Positions 1-5,762 of a stretch of 41,434 nucleotides of DNA are shown piece after piece; the stretch's first letter is position 1, and every line of letters starts with the position of its first letter. This DNA is from a virus, in the IMG/VR virus record IMGVR_UViG_3300031957_001745, positions 1 through 41,434 of that record, one strand, 5' to 3'. The position numbers were made by a program, and so were the translations under genes. The notes beneath the pieces were generated by a model. The model was not told the DNA's origin, did not search any database, and worked only from the letters and a program-made list of their open reading frames with translations.

Positions 1-91
1 ATCTTTTGACTATTAGCAATAACAGACGCGAGCATAGTATCAACGAGGTTGGTGTCCTCTATATATAGAACTTTTTTCAGCTCGTTGTGTA
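1..91. repeat. Assembly overlap, left copy
   Basis: Bases 1-91 are identical to 41344-41434. The repeat lies in the middle of a minus-strand reading frame that stays open through both copies. This is what a circular molecule looks like when opened at an arbitrary point with one k-mer of overlap, rather than a biological terminal repeat. The unique genome is therefore 41,343 bp. Confidence 0.93.
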
Positions 92-107
92 GCTCGTGTC
101 GTGTCAT
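1..107 (-). CDS. N-terminal piece of the P-loop ATPase, split by the cut site
   Basis: Read on the minus strand from the ATG at 107-105, the frame gives MTRHELHNELKKVLYIEDTN and runs without a stop into the MLASVIANSQK segment at 35, which is the same place as 41378. Joining the two ends gives a protein of about 412 residues. The ATG follows the TAA of the upstream gene (112-110) after 2 nt, which fits the tight spacing of this operon. Annotating the linear sequence alone would wrongly start the ATPase at the internal Met at 41378 and lose 24 residues. Confidence 0.85.
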   Translation of the reverse strand, partial: MTRHELHNELKKVLYIEDTNLVDTMLASVIANSQK

Positions 108-109
108 GT

Positions 110-433
110 TTAACCAGCGTCTTGGTATTTCTTATTACTTTGTTGTTCTTCTAATGCTTCTTGTGCTATGCGGTGCCCCTCGGCAACACGTTCTTCTTGC
201 TCCTTCTCCTCGTCCTTACGACGTTGCTTGTCTTGCTCTTCATCACGAATCTGCTGCTCCCGAATCTTCTGGTTCAGCTCTTCGCGCTTCTTATCTTGTT
301 CGTCCCACAGAGCTTCAAACTGTGCGTCGGTGAGTCCAAGGATGTACTCGTCGGTGTAGTTGAAACACTCAATCTTATGTAGTCTCTCAACACGCTTAGC
401 CAACAAGTCGTACTGTTCTTCGCTTAGGTTCAT
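110..433 (-). CDS. Highly charged coiled-coil protein, unknown function
   Basis: 107 residues. The first 45 look globular; from there to about residue 95 it is almost wholly Glu, Lys, Arg and Gln with no Pro or Gly, as in a single long helix or coiled coil. It has no signal peptide or membrane segment. It lies between a 52-residue gene and the P-loop ATPase, all on one strand with gaps of only a few bases, so it is expressed with replication genes. I do not recognise the family; a structural or partner-binding role is only a guess. Confidence 0.7.
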   Translation of the reverse strand: MNLSEEQYDLLAKRVERLHKIECFNYTDEYILGLTDAQFEALWDEQDKKREELNQKIREQQIRDEEQDKQRRKDEEKEQEERVAEGHRIAQEALEEQQSNKKYQDAG

Positions 434-439
434 ATTTAT

Positions 440-598
440 TTATGCTTCAATTCTTTTAATAACTTCCATTGCTGTAATTTCAGGAACAACTGTTGAAGAA
501 TATTCACCTGTTGTTGCTTTTGCTACAGCATCTATAGTGATGAAATAGCGTAATTTTTTAGGACAATGATAAGCTATCCATTGATAAATTTTCTCCAT
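440..598 (-). CDS. Small conserved phage protein (52 aa)
   Basis: I chose the start MEKIYQWIAYHCPKKLRYF at 598, 1 nt after the TAG of the upstream gene (602-600), rather than a longer frame that would overlap that gene. The pattern CPKKLRYF, then ATTGEYSSTVVPEITAMEV, then KR resembles a short protein found in many phage early regions, recalled from memory. It has no catalytic motif and no clear membrane segment. Function unknown. Confidence 0.7.
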   Translation of the reverse strand: MEKIYQWIAYHCPKKLRYFITIDAVAKATTGEYSSTVVPEITAMEVIKRIEA

Positions 599-599
599 A

Positions 600-980
600 C
601 TATTTTTTCTTCTTCTTAGCCTTAGTAAAGTTCGACCCCTTTTTCTTCTTGCCACCAGTGTTACCGCCACCAACAGCTTCTAGGAAGTGAGATATTTGTC
701 CGTTCTCTTCTGCAATCTCGAGGTTCTTTAGGGTCAACGCTTCGATGAGAAACGCTTGCACATGACTCTTAAACTCAGGATTTGCATTGAGTGGGACGAT
801 GGTCTGGATGTCCTCGAGCACTGGAACAGGGTTCCCATCCTCATCAAGACGATCCTTACCATCTTTATCCTTACTCACCTCACCAGTATCAACGACTACA
901 GTACCGAACACAGCAGCAAAGAGCTTACCCTTTTTGTCTGGTACGTCCTGAATCGTTAGTTTTAGTGAGTGTATTTTCAT
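600..980 (-). CDS. Unknown 126-aa protein with lysine-rich tail
   Basis: It starts MKIHSLKLTIQDVPDKKGKL at 980. Residues 1-60 look like a beta-rich domain with an acidic turn (residues about 37-50: DKDGKDRLDEDGN). Residues 60-100 are helical. A GGGNTGG linker then leads into a tail that ends KKKKGSNF and AKKKKKK. Such a tail can bind nucleic acid, but that is inference. It sits 2 nt downstream of the 52-residue gene at 983-1141. No family recognised. Confidence 0.7.
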   Translation of the reverse strand: MKIHSLKLTIQDVPDKKGKLFAAVFGTVVVDTGEVSKDKDGKDRLDEDGNPVPVLEDIQTIVPLNANPEFKSHVQAFLIEALTLKNLEIAEENGQISHFLEAVGGGNTGGKKKKGSNFTKAKKKKK

Positions 981-982
981 AA

Positions 983-1141
983 TTATTCTTTGTTTAATTT
1001 TTCGACAGCTTGTACCAACAGATCAATAAGTATGTTCTGCTGTACCATTTGTCGTACCATTTCTTTCTGAACGTCAGTCTCAGTAAGTGCAGCTGGGCTG
1101 TTCACTTCTGTTGGGACTTCGTAGTATTTTGTTTCTGACAT
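983..1141 (-). CDS. Small helical protein (52 aa), unknown
   Basis: The ATG at 1141-1139 gives MSETKYYEVPTEVNSPAALT and the frame ends in TAA at 985-983. The second half (MVRQMVQQNILIDLLVQAVE) is a likely amphipathic helix. It fills the gap exactly between the genes at 1149 and 980, and operon spacing is the main support for it being real. No family recognised. Confidence 0.6.
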   Translation of the reverse strand: MSETKYYEVPTEVNSPAALTETDVQKEMVRQMVQQNILIDLLVQAVEKLNKE

Positions 1142-1148
1142 ATTGTTT

Positions 1149-1595
1149 TTATTTATTAGTTTTCTTAATCTTCACAAACTTTGCTGGTGTGTCTTTCACA
1201 TCACGCTTAGCGTCTTGGAACTCGTAGCCAGTAGCTTCTGCCAACAGATTGATAGTCTTCAGATTCTTTTCACGGTAATCGTGGTAAATCTTTAAGAAAT
1301 TAGCAAACTGTGTCTGAAGTTCTGCGAAGTCCTTTTTTGTAATAAGCTCATGCCCTTTCCATGTTGGGTATGTGCGCTGTGACTGTCCGCAACCCATTGG
1401 TACGATGCCACCTCGTGCAATAGTTTCACGTGCTGATGAGTTCATAAATGACTCGGTTGCTGATGAGTAGTCGGCAACAGGTGAGTCCTTTAGTGCTTCA
1501 TTGAGTTCTATACCCGGTTGCTCTTCCTTCTTGGTGAAGGCTTTGACGGCAACAATGATGAGCACTACTGTGTTTATAATTACTAGTGTTTCCAT
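1149..1595 (-). CDS. Membrane-anchored unknown protein (148 aa)
   Basis: The N terminus METLVIINTVVLIIVAVKAF is a single membrane segment or uncleaved signal anchor, followed at once by basic residues. The soluble part has a GGIVPMGCGQSQRTYP loop near residues 62-77 and then a mostly helical region (residues 85-130). It lies 1 nt downstream of the DUF2829 gene. A product anchored in the inner membrane with the bulk on one side is what the sequence shows; the function is not recognised. Confidence 0.7.
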   Translation of the reverse strand: METLVIINTVVLIIVAVKAFTKKEEQPGIELNEALKDSPVADYSSATESFMNSSARETIARGGIVPMGCGQSQRTYPTWKGHELITKKDFAELQTQFANFLKIYHDYREKNLKTINLLAEATGYEFQDAKRDVKDTPAKFVKIKKTNK

Positions 1596-1596
1596 A

Positions 1597-1878
1597 TTAA
1601 TCTAAGATTACCCAATCGTTTGCTAGTAAATCAGTCTGAGATACCAACCATGGCACGATCTGACCATCAGCTGTCTTCATATCAACATGAGCATGATAAT
1701 TTACCTCAGTACCCTCTTCATAGAATTTATTGAGTGGTGCTCGGTTCACTTGGAACGTACTACCATCAACTAGAAAGATGAACATGTCTTTACCATTCCA
1801 CCCTTCTCGGGCAACTCTCTTGCCCTCTTTAAGACATTCTAGTGCTTGACTGAATGTTAAATTTTCCCTTGAGTCCAT
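1597..1878 (-). CDS. DUF2829 protein, Tad2-type anti-Thoeris candidate
   Basis: 93 residues that match the whole DUF2829 fold: FSQALECLKEGKRVAREGWN, then MFIFLVDGSTF, PLNKFYEEGTEVNYHAHVDM, IVPWLVSQTDLLANDWVI. Phage DUF2829 proteins include Tad2, which defeats the Thoeris defence by sequestering the cyclic ADP-ribose-type signal. The conserved Trp, Asn and Tyr-His-Ala-His stretch are present and the length is usual for the family. It lies in the early-type minus-strand operon between a membrane protein and a zinc-ribbon protein, a sensible place for a counter-defence gene. The family call is firm; activity against a particular Thoeris signal is inferred. Confidence 0.88.
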   Translation of the reverse strand: MDSRENLTFSQALECLKEGKRVAREGWNGKDMFIFLVDGSTFQVNRAPLNKFYEEGTEVNYHAHVDMKTADGQIVPWLVSQTDLLANDWVILD

Positions 1879-1930
1879 AATAATTTGGTCTTATCTATTA
1901 AGCGTATTGTTGGGCGCGCCCGCCCGATAT

Positions 1931-2137
1931 CTAATCCCAATCAGAGCGATCAACGCTGTCTGGGTTGTATATTCTATCCTTCTTACCGGAGTAGAGGTTG
2001 TTTACCACTTGTCGAAACTTCTCGAAACCGATACGAAAGTCACATGTCTCATTGGTACAACGGTACCCGATAGGTGCATCTTTTAATTTGGATGCACAGC
2101 TCGGACAATTCATCTCTTTTAAATTAGCCCAATTCAT
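1931..2137 (-). CDS. Zinc-ribbon protein (68 aa)
   Basis: I start this at the ATG at 2137-2135, whose A is the last base of the upstream stop (TAATG). The protein begins MNWANLKEMNCPSC. Two pairs, CPSC and CTNETC, about 17 residues apart, make a zinc ribbon; the rest (residues 40-68) is basic then acidic. A longer frame can be opened with GTG at 2209, but that region is better explained by a different small gene in another frame. A role in nucleic-acid or protein binding is inferred from the ribbon only. Confidence 0.7.
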   Translation of the reverse strand: MNWANLKEMNCPSCASKLKDAPIGYRCTNETCDFRIGFEKFRQVVNNLYSGKKDRIYNPDSVDRSDWD

Positions 2138-2265
2138 TAATCTTTTATTATCCTTATAAACCCAATACCACAACCTCGCCAATACCTCGGCTTCCTTAGG
2201 CACAGCCACACAGGACCGATAGCTGCTTCAATGCCTATTATTGTTGTGACGATGCGGAAGTTCAT
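2137..2265 (-). CDS. Small hydrophobic protein (42 aa), coupled on both sides
   Basis: The ATG at 2265-2263 overlaps the primase TGA (2264-2262) as ATGA, and its TAA (2139-2137) overlaps the next gene's ATG as TAATG. The product MNFRIVTTIIGIEAAIGPVW continues with a basic stretch (LCLRKPRYWRG) and ends FIRIIKD. This is one hydrophobic segment of about 20 residues followed by positive charges, so a membrane protein. Double translational coupling is the best evidence that it is real. No family recognised. Confidence 0.55.
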   Translation of the reverse strand: MNFRIVTTIIGIEAAIGPVWLCLRKPRYWRGCGIGFIRIIKD

Positions 2266-3305
2266 ACTTTATTAATTAATGTTTTTATAGCTTGTGGCAT
2301 CGTCACACCATCACGCTGCATGACAATATCTATACTGTCAGCGTACTTCGCACATACATGACAGTAACAGCTATTGTTACGCGCGTAGTATGTAAGCGAA
2401 GGGTCATGGTCCTCGTGCCATAGGCACTTAGTGACCGGGTACCGACCGCGTGTATTGAACTCCAGCAAGGTTGTACAGTCGACATCCTTAGCCTTCAGTC
2501 GATCATCGTCACCTTTGTATGTCTTCTTGTGAGCCTTGCCAGCAGTATCAGTTGGCATAGCTGGTACAGTGTGGTGCTCTATATATAGACGATGGAATAA
2601 ATTATCTCCCCACTTACCAGCAATAATCTGAGCTTCTTCTTCTACTTCAGCAACAGACGTGTAGCCCTTTGCGCTCTTCATTAGATCATGGAAGTTACCA
2701 CCATGAGCAACATAATCACTGATGTCTTTAATGCCCGGGATATTGGATGGTACGAAGATAACTTTTGCAGTCGGCAACAGCTCAAGAACTTTGATAGCTC
2801 CCTTGTGTCCAGCTTCGTCGTTGTCAAAGCAGATATACACTTCATAGTTCTTGAGTAGGTCTACCCACTCCTTCTGGAATGATAGTGCGCCACCGGTAGA
2901 ACTAACAGCTGGTATACCAAGACTCCAGCATACGAGGGTGTCGAGTTCTCCTTCTGTTATTACTACTTTCGGCTTCACTGGAATCATACGAGCTGTAGCC
3001 CTGTCTGGTTTGTGTGTCATTTGTGGCTCGGCAACAAGTTTATCTGCTCCATATAATGTAATCTTCCCCCCGCGGTCGTATAGATACTTTGGCTTAATGT
3101 CACCTTCCAGTGGGTTACGTCGATATTTATTAAAAAAGTGTTCGCCATCTATGTGATGGACCGGAATAACGATAGCGTCCTGTAGCCCTAGATGTGGGAT
3201 GTCCCCAGTTGATATAGAAAAAGCGTCGATAATCTTATCTGTGATTCCGCGCTTGTTTAGCCATGAGCGAGACTGTGAGTCTAACTGTTGTTTATTCTCT
3301 TGCAT
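2262..3305 (-). CDS. DnaG-type primase with permuted domains (TOPRIM then C-terminal CHC2 zinc finger)
   Basis: Start taken at the ATG at 3305 (MQENKQQLDSQSRSWLNKRG), 6 nt after an extended -10 box, giving 347 residues; a GTG at 3323 would lie in the promoter. Residues 1-70 resemble the region before TOPRIM in DnaG (SRSWLNKRGITDKIIDAF). The TOPRIM core follows: VVITEGELDTL with Glu near 119 and CFDNDEAG near 160. The zinc finger lies at the C terminus: C294-x2-H297 and C315-x2-C318, with the HEDHDPSL signature between. Usual DnaG primases carry this finger at the N terminus. It should make RNA primers for replication. It heads the long minus-strand operon. Confidence 0.85.
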   Translation of the reverse strand: MQENKQQLDSQSRSWLNKRGITDKIIDAFSISTGDIPHLGLQDAIVIPVHHIDGEHFFNKYRRNPLEGDIKPKYLYDRGGKITLYGADKLVAEPQMTHKPDRATARMIPVKPKVVITEGELDTLVCWSLGIPAVSSTGGALSFQKEWVDLLKNYEVYICFDNDEAGHKGAIKVLELLPTAKVIFVPSNIPGIKDISDYVAHGGNFHDLMKSAKGYTSVAEVEEEAQIIAGKWGDNLFHRLYIEHHTVPAMPTDTAGKAHKKTYKGDDDRLKAKDVDCTTLLEFNTRGRYPVTKCLWHEDHDPSLTYYARNNSCYCHVCAKYADSIDIVMQRDGVTMPQAIKTLINKV

Positions 3306-3320
3306 AACTGCATTGTAACA
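3306..3320 (-). promoter_or_regulatory. Extended -10 promoter for a leaderless primase mRNA
   Basis: On the minus strand TGTTACAAT (3320-3312) is followed by 6 nt and then ATG. With the usual 6-7 nt from the -10 box to the transcription start, the mRNA would begin at or next to the AUG. No Shine-Dalgarno sequence is present. Same geometry as at 8230, 12608 and 31195. Confidence 0.6.
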
Positions 3321-3350
3321 CACGTGACAGTAATGACGGACAGTATGCTA

Positions 3351-3359
3351 TGTGGATAA
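3351..3359 (-). promoter_or_regulatory. DnaA box (TTATCCACA)
   Basis: TGTGGATAA on the plus strand is the exact complement of the nine-base DnaA consensus. It sits 25 nt upstream of the motif cluster and about 45 nt from the primase start. One box alone is weak evidence for DnaA-dependent replication, but its place is suggestive. Confidence 0.45.
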
Positions 3360-3383
3360 GTGAAATATTGTGCGACATTCAGA

Positions 3384-3477
3384 CGGCAACAACCGGCAAG
3401 ATGGATAGATCACTCGGCAACAGTGGTTTACTCGGCAACACGATCTACTCGGCAACAAAGGGTAATCACTCGGCAAC
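3384..3477 (+). repeat. Cluster of five CGGCAAC motifs
   Basis: CGGCAAC begins at 3384, 3415, 3433, 3450 and 3471, all in the same orientation, with spacings of 31, 18, 17 and 21 nt. All five continue to CGGCAACA and the last four read CTCGGCAACA. A near copy (CCGGCAAG) lies at 3393. This is the densest patch of a motif spread over the whole genome (see findings). Confidence 0.9.
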
Positions 3478-3488
3478 AGATAAGTTTA

Positions 3489-3513
3489 TACCCCAGCGTG
3501 TTTTGCTGGGGTA
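3489..3513. promoter_or_regulatory. Perfect 9-bp hairpin
   Basis: TACCCCAGC (3489-3497) and GCTGGGGTA (3505-3513) pair perfectly around the loop GTGTTTT. The right arm with two more bases (GCTGGGGTACG) is repeated at 3702-3712. There is no U-run on either strand right after it, so it is not a classic terminator. Confidence 0.6.
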
Positions 3514-3570
3514 CGGAGTATTTGGTAGTGGTTTTGAGGGGCTGGAGAGTGAATTACACCACATGGTCAG

Positions 3571-3625
3571 CCCTTGTACTAAGCTTGAACCTCTTCCGTG
3601 GAAGAGCGTAAGCTCAGTATAAGGG
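3571..3625. other. Long two-stage hairpin, possible structured RNA or origin element
   Basis: Outer arms 3571-3586 and 3610-3625 pair over 16 positions with one G-T and one A-C. The inner arms CTCTTCC (3591-3597) and GGAAGAG (3600-3606) pair again, with GAAC and CGT as internal loops. The 55-nt element has no U-run after it. It could be a structured RNA, a single-strand initiation site or a protein target. Confidence 0.55.
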
Positions 3626-3752
3626 TTTGATGTCAAATTGTCAAGCTTGTTTTGTTGTTATTGTTGGTTTTATGGAAGGTGTCAAGTGTTGAAATTTTAC
3701 GCTGGGGTACGATACATCTGGGATGATCGTTATTTGTGGGTGTAAGAATAAC

Positions 3753-3778
3753 AAAAAACCACTATATTTATATAGTGG
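3753..3778 (-). terminator. Rho-independent terminator of the 5.7-3.8 kb operon
   Basis: CCACTATA (3759-3766) and TATAGTGG (3771-3778) pair around TTTA. On the minus strand the stem is followed by six T (3758-3753). It lies about 40 nt past the stop of the last gene of that operon. Confidence 0.8.
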
Positions 3779-3818
3779 CTCCCTGCCTCGGCTACCGTCA
3801 AGCGGTGCGCGGGTCTGT

Positions 3819-4037
3819 TTAGCTCGGCTCGGGTGTAAACTCTACACCACAAGCGGTTAAAAACTTATCACGGTTAAAGTTTTTATTGTCGGTAATAAAT
3901 GTATTACACAGTGACAATGTTAGTAATCGTATAGCATTTTGTGCCTTGTCTTGACTTGATACCGTCGCTAGATTCCCAGCGTGGTTATAAGCATTGTTTA
4001 TATCTTTTGCTATTGCTTCGTAGTGTTTTTTTGTCAT
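3819..4037 (-). CDS. Small conserved phage protein (72 aa)
   Basis: It starts MTKKHYEAIAKDINNAYNHA and ends near DNKNFNRDKFLTACGVEF. The pair of motifs KKHYEAIA and FNRDKFLTACG is one I recall from many small phage proteins annotated as hypothetical. No membrane segment or catalytic motif. It is the last gene before the terminator at 3753 and follows the previous gene after 1 nt. Confidence 0.75.
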   Translation of the reverse strand: MTKKHYEAIAKDINNAYNHAGNLATVSSQDKAQNAIRLLTLSLCNTFITDNKNFNRDKFLTACGVEFTPEPS

Positions 4038-4038
4038 A

Positions 4039-4242
4039 TTATTCTAATTCTGGTACTTCTCTAATAATCTGACCATCTTTAGTGACCGTCAACAAATTAA
4101 ATAAATCGTTATCGCTGTTTGTGTAGTCAATAAAGACTTCATTGTCACGATTAACAATATTTAATTCAAAAGAAAAATTCTTGTTTGAATCTTCAATAAA
4201 GATTGTATAGTCCTCACCATCGTTTGTGGTTTCTATTTTCAT
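4039..4242 (-). CDS. Small acidic protein (67 aa), unknown
   Basis: MKIETTNDGEDYTIFIEDSN continues as alternating polar and hydrophobic residues typical of a small beta sheet, ending REVPELE. Asp, Glu and Asn dominate, so it is strongly acidic. The start overlaps the upstream gene's stop by 4 nt. No family recognised; a DNA-mimic role is conceivable but unsupported. Confidence 0.65.
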   Translation of the reverse strand: MKIETTNDGEDYTIFIEDSNKNFSFELNIVNRDNEVFIDYTNSDNDLFNLLTVTKDGQIIREVPELE

Positions 4243-4685
4243 ACATCTTTACTTAATACATCAATAACACATCGCATAACCTCATCAATAGCATTATATT
4301 GAGCACGTGCAAGCAACTGCCACGCACCGTCTTCAGATACAAAACCATCACAAGCATCTTCCAGATATGAAAGTGCCTGATTTTCATGTAACCATTTTGT
4401 TAAATCATGTGTATAAATATCCACATAACTATCAACGATTTCATGTCGATAATCTTCTAACTGTTCGATATTTTCGCAGTCATACTCTTCTACTTTTTGG
4501 AGTAAGTCTGCAAATGTTCCGAAAATCCAGTCATTTGGCAATTGTTGCTCGTGTGCTTCGTAAATTGCGTCTTGCAATTCTTGAGGGCGGTCATCAGTCG
4601 TATAGACAAATGTATCACCATTATCACGCTCTTTAGTTTTAAAGAAGGTTCTAAGGTGTTCCGCTCTTTTTGTGATTGTTTTCAT
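4239..4685 (-). CDS. Unknown phage protein (148 aa)
   Basis: It starts MKTITKRAEHLRTFFKTKER. The middle is acidic and helical (residues 60-100), and the end contains GAWQLLARAQYNAIDEVM. I recall proteins with this ending in phage small-gene clusters beside the family at 5018-5521, as here, but know no function. Cytosolic by composition. It shares an operon with six other small genes. Confidence 0.7.
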   Translation of the reverse strand: MKTITKRAEHLRTFFKTKERDNGDTFVYTTDDRPQELQDAIYEAHEQQLPNDWIFGTFADLLQKVEEYDCENIEQLEDYRHEIVDSYVDIYTHDLTKWLHENQALSYLEDACDGFVSEDGAWQLLARAQYNAIDEVMRCVIDVLSKDV

Positions 4686-4691
4686 GTTTTT

Positions 4692-4805
4692 TTATTTATT
4701 CTTACAAAAACGACGCTCTATATTGCGCTCTAAGCGTTTATAAAGTAGCGTCGCTTGTATTCTATTGTCAATGTGCTGGCGGTCTTCTGTTTTAACAGTC
4801 CGCAT
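4692..4805 (-). CDS. Small basic protein (37 aa), possible
   Basis: The ATG at 4805 gives MRTVKTEDRQHIDNRIQATL, then a basic stretch LLYKRLERNIERRFCKNK and TAA at 4694-4692. In-frame GTG at 4829 would add 8 residues. A 7-bp inverted repeat (TGTCCGA 4810-4816, TCGGACA 4822-4828) lies just upstream of the ATG and might control its translation. The frame fills the gap between neighbours, but it is short and nothing else supports it. Confidence 0.45.
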   Translation of the reverse strand: MRTVKTEDRQHIDNRIQATLLYKRLERNIERRFCKNK

Positions 4806-4841
4806 ATAATGTCCGAACGTGTCGGACACTATAGCGAGTGA

Positions 4842-5015
4842 TTAAACGTGTACTTTTATTGTGTTGTGTACCATCCAATGACAGTCACTCACATTTATTT
4901 CTAACTCTTGCGCTAGATGGTGAACAATGTCCTCTGCTTCCATGTCTTTAATGTCTTCACCTATTCTACGCACATGCGTTGTTCCGTTGTTATAGTCTAA
5001 GATTGTTATATACAT
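4842..5015 (-). CDS. Small conserved phage-type protein (57 aa)
   Basis: The ATG at 5015 gives MYITILDYNNGTTHVRRIGE, an acidic middle (DIKDMEAEDIVHHL) and the ending CHWMVHNTIKVHV. The pattern of a beta strand with ILDY followed by a predicted helix resembles short proteins of gut phages and mobile elements that I recall as uncharacterised. It starts 2 nt after the stop of the gene at 5018. Confidence 0.65.
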   Translation of the reverse strand: MYITILDYNNGTTHVRRIGEDIKDMEAEDIVHHLAQELEINVSDCHWMVHNTIKVHV

Positions 5016-5017
5016 AT

Positions 5018-5521
5018 TTATTTTTCTATATATAGTGAACCATCACTATAAAATTGATAATCGTTGTTTGTTAGTGCGTCGGCTACAAATTCATCATTGT
5101 TCATACTCTCTATTGTGTCGTAACCAAAGTCACGCAATTCTTCACATATAGGAATATATACCTTTTCTTCAAATTCTTCGTGGTCTTCTTCTTCACATTC
5201 ATCATTCCATAATGATATTGTTGTGCTTCGTTCGTGGTTATAGTGTCCGTTTTGCTTCACTTTAAAATGAAACTCTTTATAGTTTCCAGTCATCTCAATC
5301 ATAAGTCCATCACCTTGACAATATGACAATGAATAGAAAATATTTTCTATAACAACATCATCTAAATCTTTATGATTATTTATGATGTTGTGTGCTTGTT
5401 CGTTTATATCTTCCGGCAAAAATGGCAGTTCGTCACCTTCTTTGTACCACTCTCGCGCTTTTTCTTTTGCTTCGTCGCTTAACTCTGTATAGTTGTAAAC
5501 TTTTGTTGTTACTGTTTCCAT
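5018..5521 (-). CDS. Phage protein of the ELSDEAKEKAREWY family (167 aa)
   Basis: The N terminus METVTTKVYNYTELSDEAKE then KAREWYKEGDELPF is a signature of a phage family that databases sometimes label as antitoxin-like; I know no demonstrated function. The rest is acidic with a run of Glu and Asp (residues 108-122). It ends GSLYIEK. It is second in its operon, 2 nt from the next gene. Confidence 0.7.
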   Translation of the reverse strand: METVTTKVYNYTELSDEAKEKAREWYKEGDELPFLPEDINEQAHNIINNHKDLDDVVIENIFYSLSYCQGDGLMIEMTGNYKEFHFKVKQNGHYNHERSTTISLWNDECEEEDHEEFEEKVYIPICEELRDFGYDTIESMNNDEFVADALTNNDYQFYSDGSLYIEK

Positions 5522-5523
5522 GT

Positions 5524-5682
5524 TTAATACATTTGTACTAGTCGCGCATCTCGTCGTGCTCTCTTCGCTCGCGCTATAGTTTCTTTTAACGTGACTCGGT
5601 TCTTTTTGTTGGTTCTTGGCTTTACATTATATTTGATTGTCTCAATTATATCTGTTTTGCCGTTACGCTTTACTTTTAACAT
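5524..5682 (-). CDS. Small basic protein (52 aa)
   Basis: The ATG at 5682 gives MLKVKRNGKTDIIETIKYNV, then KPRTNKKNRVTLKETIARAK and RARRDARLVQMY with TAA at 5526-5524. It is very basic, with a likely C-terminal helix, so nucleic-acid binding is plausible. It is the first gene after the promoter at 5733-5762 and ends 2 nt before the gene at 5521, which supports it. No family recognised. Confidence 0.6.
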   Translation of the reverse strand: MLKVKRNGKTDIIETIKYNVKPRTNKKNRVTLKETIARAKRARRDARLVQMY

Positions 5683-5732
5683 AAACTATTTGTTTATCTT
5701 TTAATGTTGCCACTACCAATGGCTACTTACAC

Positions 5733-5762
5733 TATAGCACACTGTCTGCTATAAATGCAAGT
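5733..5762 (-). promoter_or_regulatory. Promoter with overlapping operator-like palindrome
   Basis: On the minus strand TTGCAT (5762-5757), an 18-nt spacer, and TGCTATAGT (extended -10, 5741-5733). A palindrome TATAGCA-CACTGTC-TGCTATA (5735-5755) covers the spacer and -10, the usual place for a repressor. It drives the small-gene operon from 5682. Related sites occur near 3345, 29001, 31204, 33249 and 39580. Confidence 0.65.

Larger units (their letters stand above)
3306..3818. other. Noncoding control region, candidate origin
   Basis: About 510 bp without a convincing gene, between the primase promoter and the end of the small-gene operon. It holds a perfect DnaA box, one iteron-like word (GCGACATTCA at 3372), five oriented CGGCAAC motifs in 94 bp, a 9-bp hairpin with a GCTGGGGTACG direct-repeat partner at 3702, a 55-nt two-stage hairpin, and a terminator. 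These are ingredients of a replication origin or a master regulatory locus. That reading is inference. Confidence 0.5.

Noticed and set aside
1-91. True direct terminal repeat of a linear phage genome
   Set aside because: 91 bases is very short for such repeats and it falls inside a coding frame that is complete only when the ends are joined.
1931-2209. 92-residue version of the zinc-ribbon gene from GTG 2209
   Set aside because: The ATG at 2137 is coupled to an upstream stop, and the extra 24 residues overlap a better-supported small gene in another frame.
3384-3477. CRISPR array
   Set aside because: Repeats are only 8-10 bases and spacers of 7-20 bases are too short; no cas genes.
3350-3622. 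Plus-strand frames of 83-90 residues over the motif cluster and hairpins
   Set aside because: They are made of the repeated motifs and the inverted repeats; no domain pattern and no start context.
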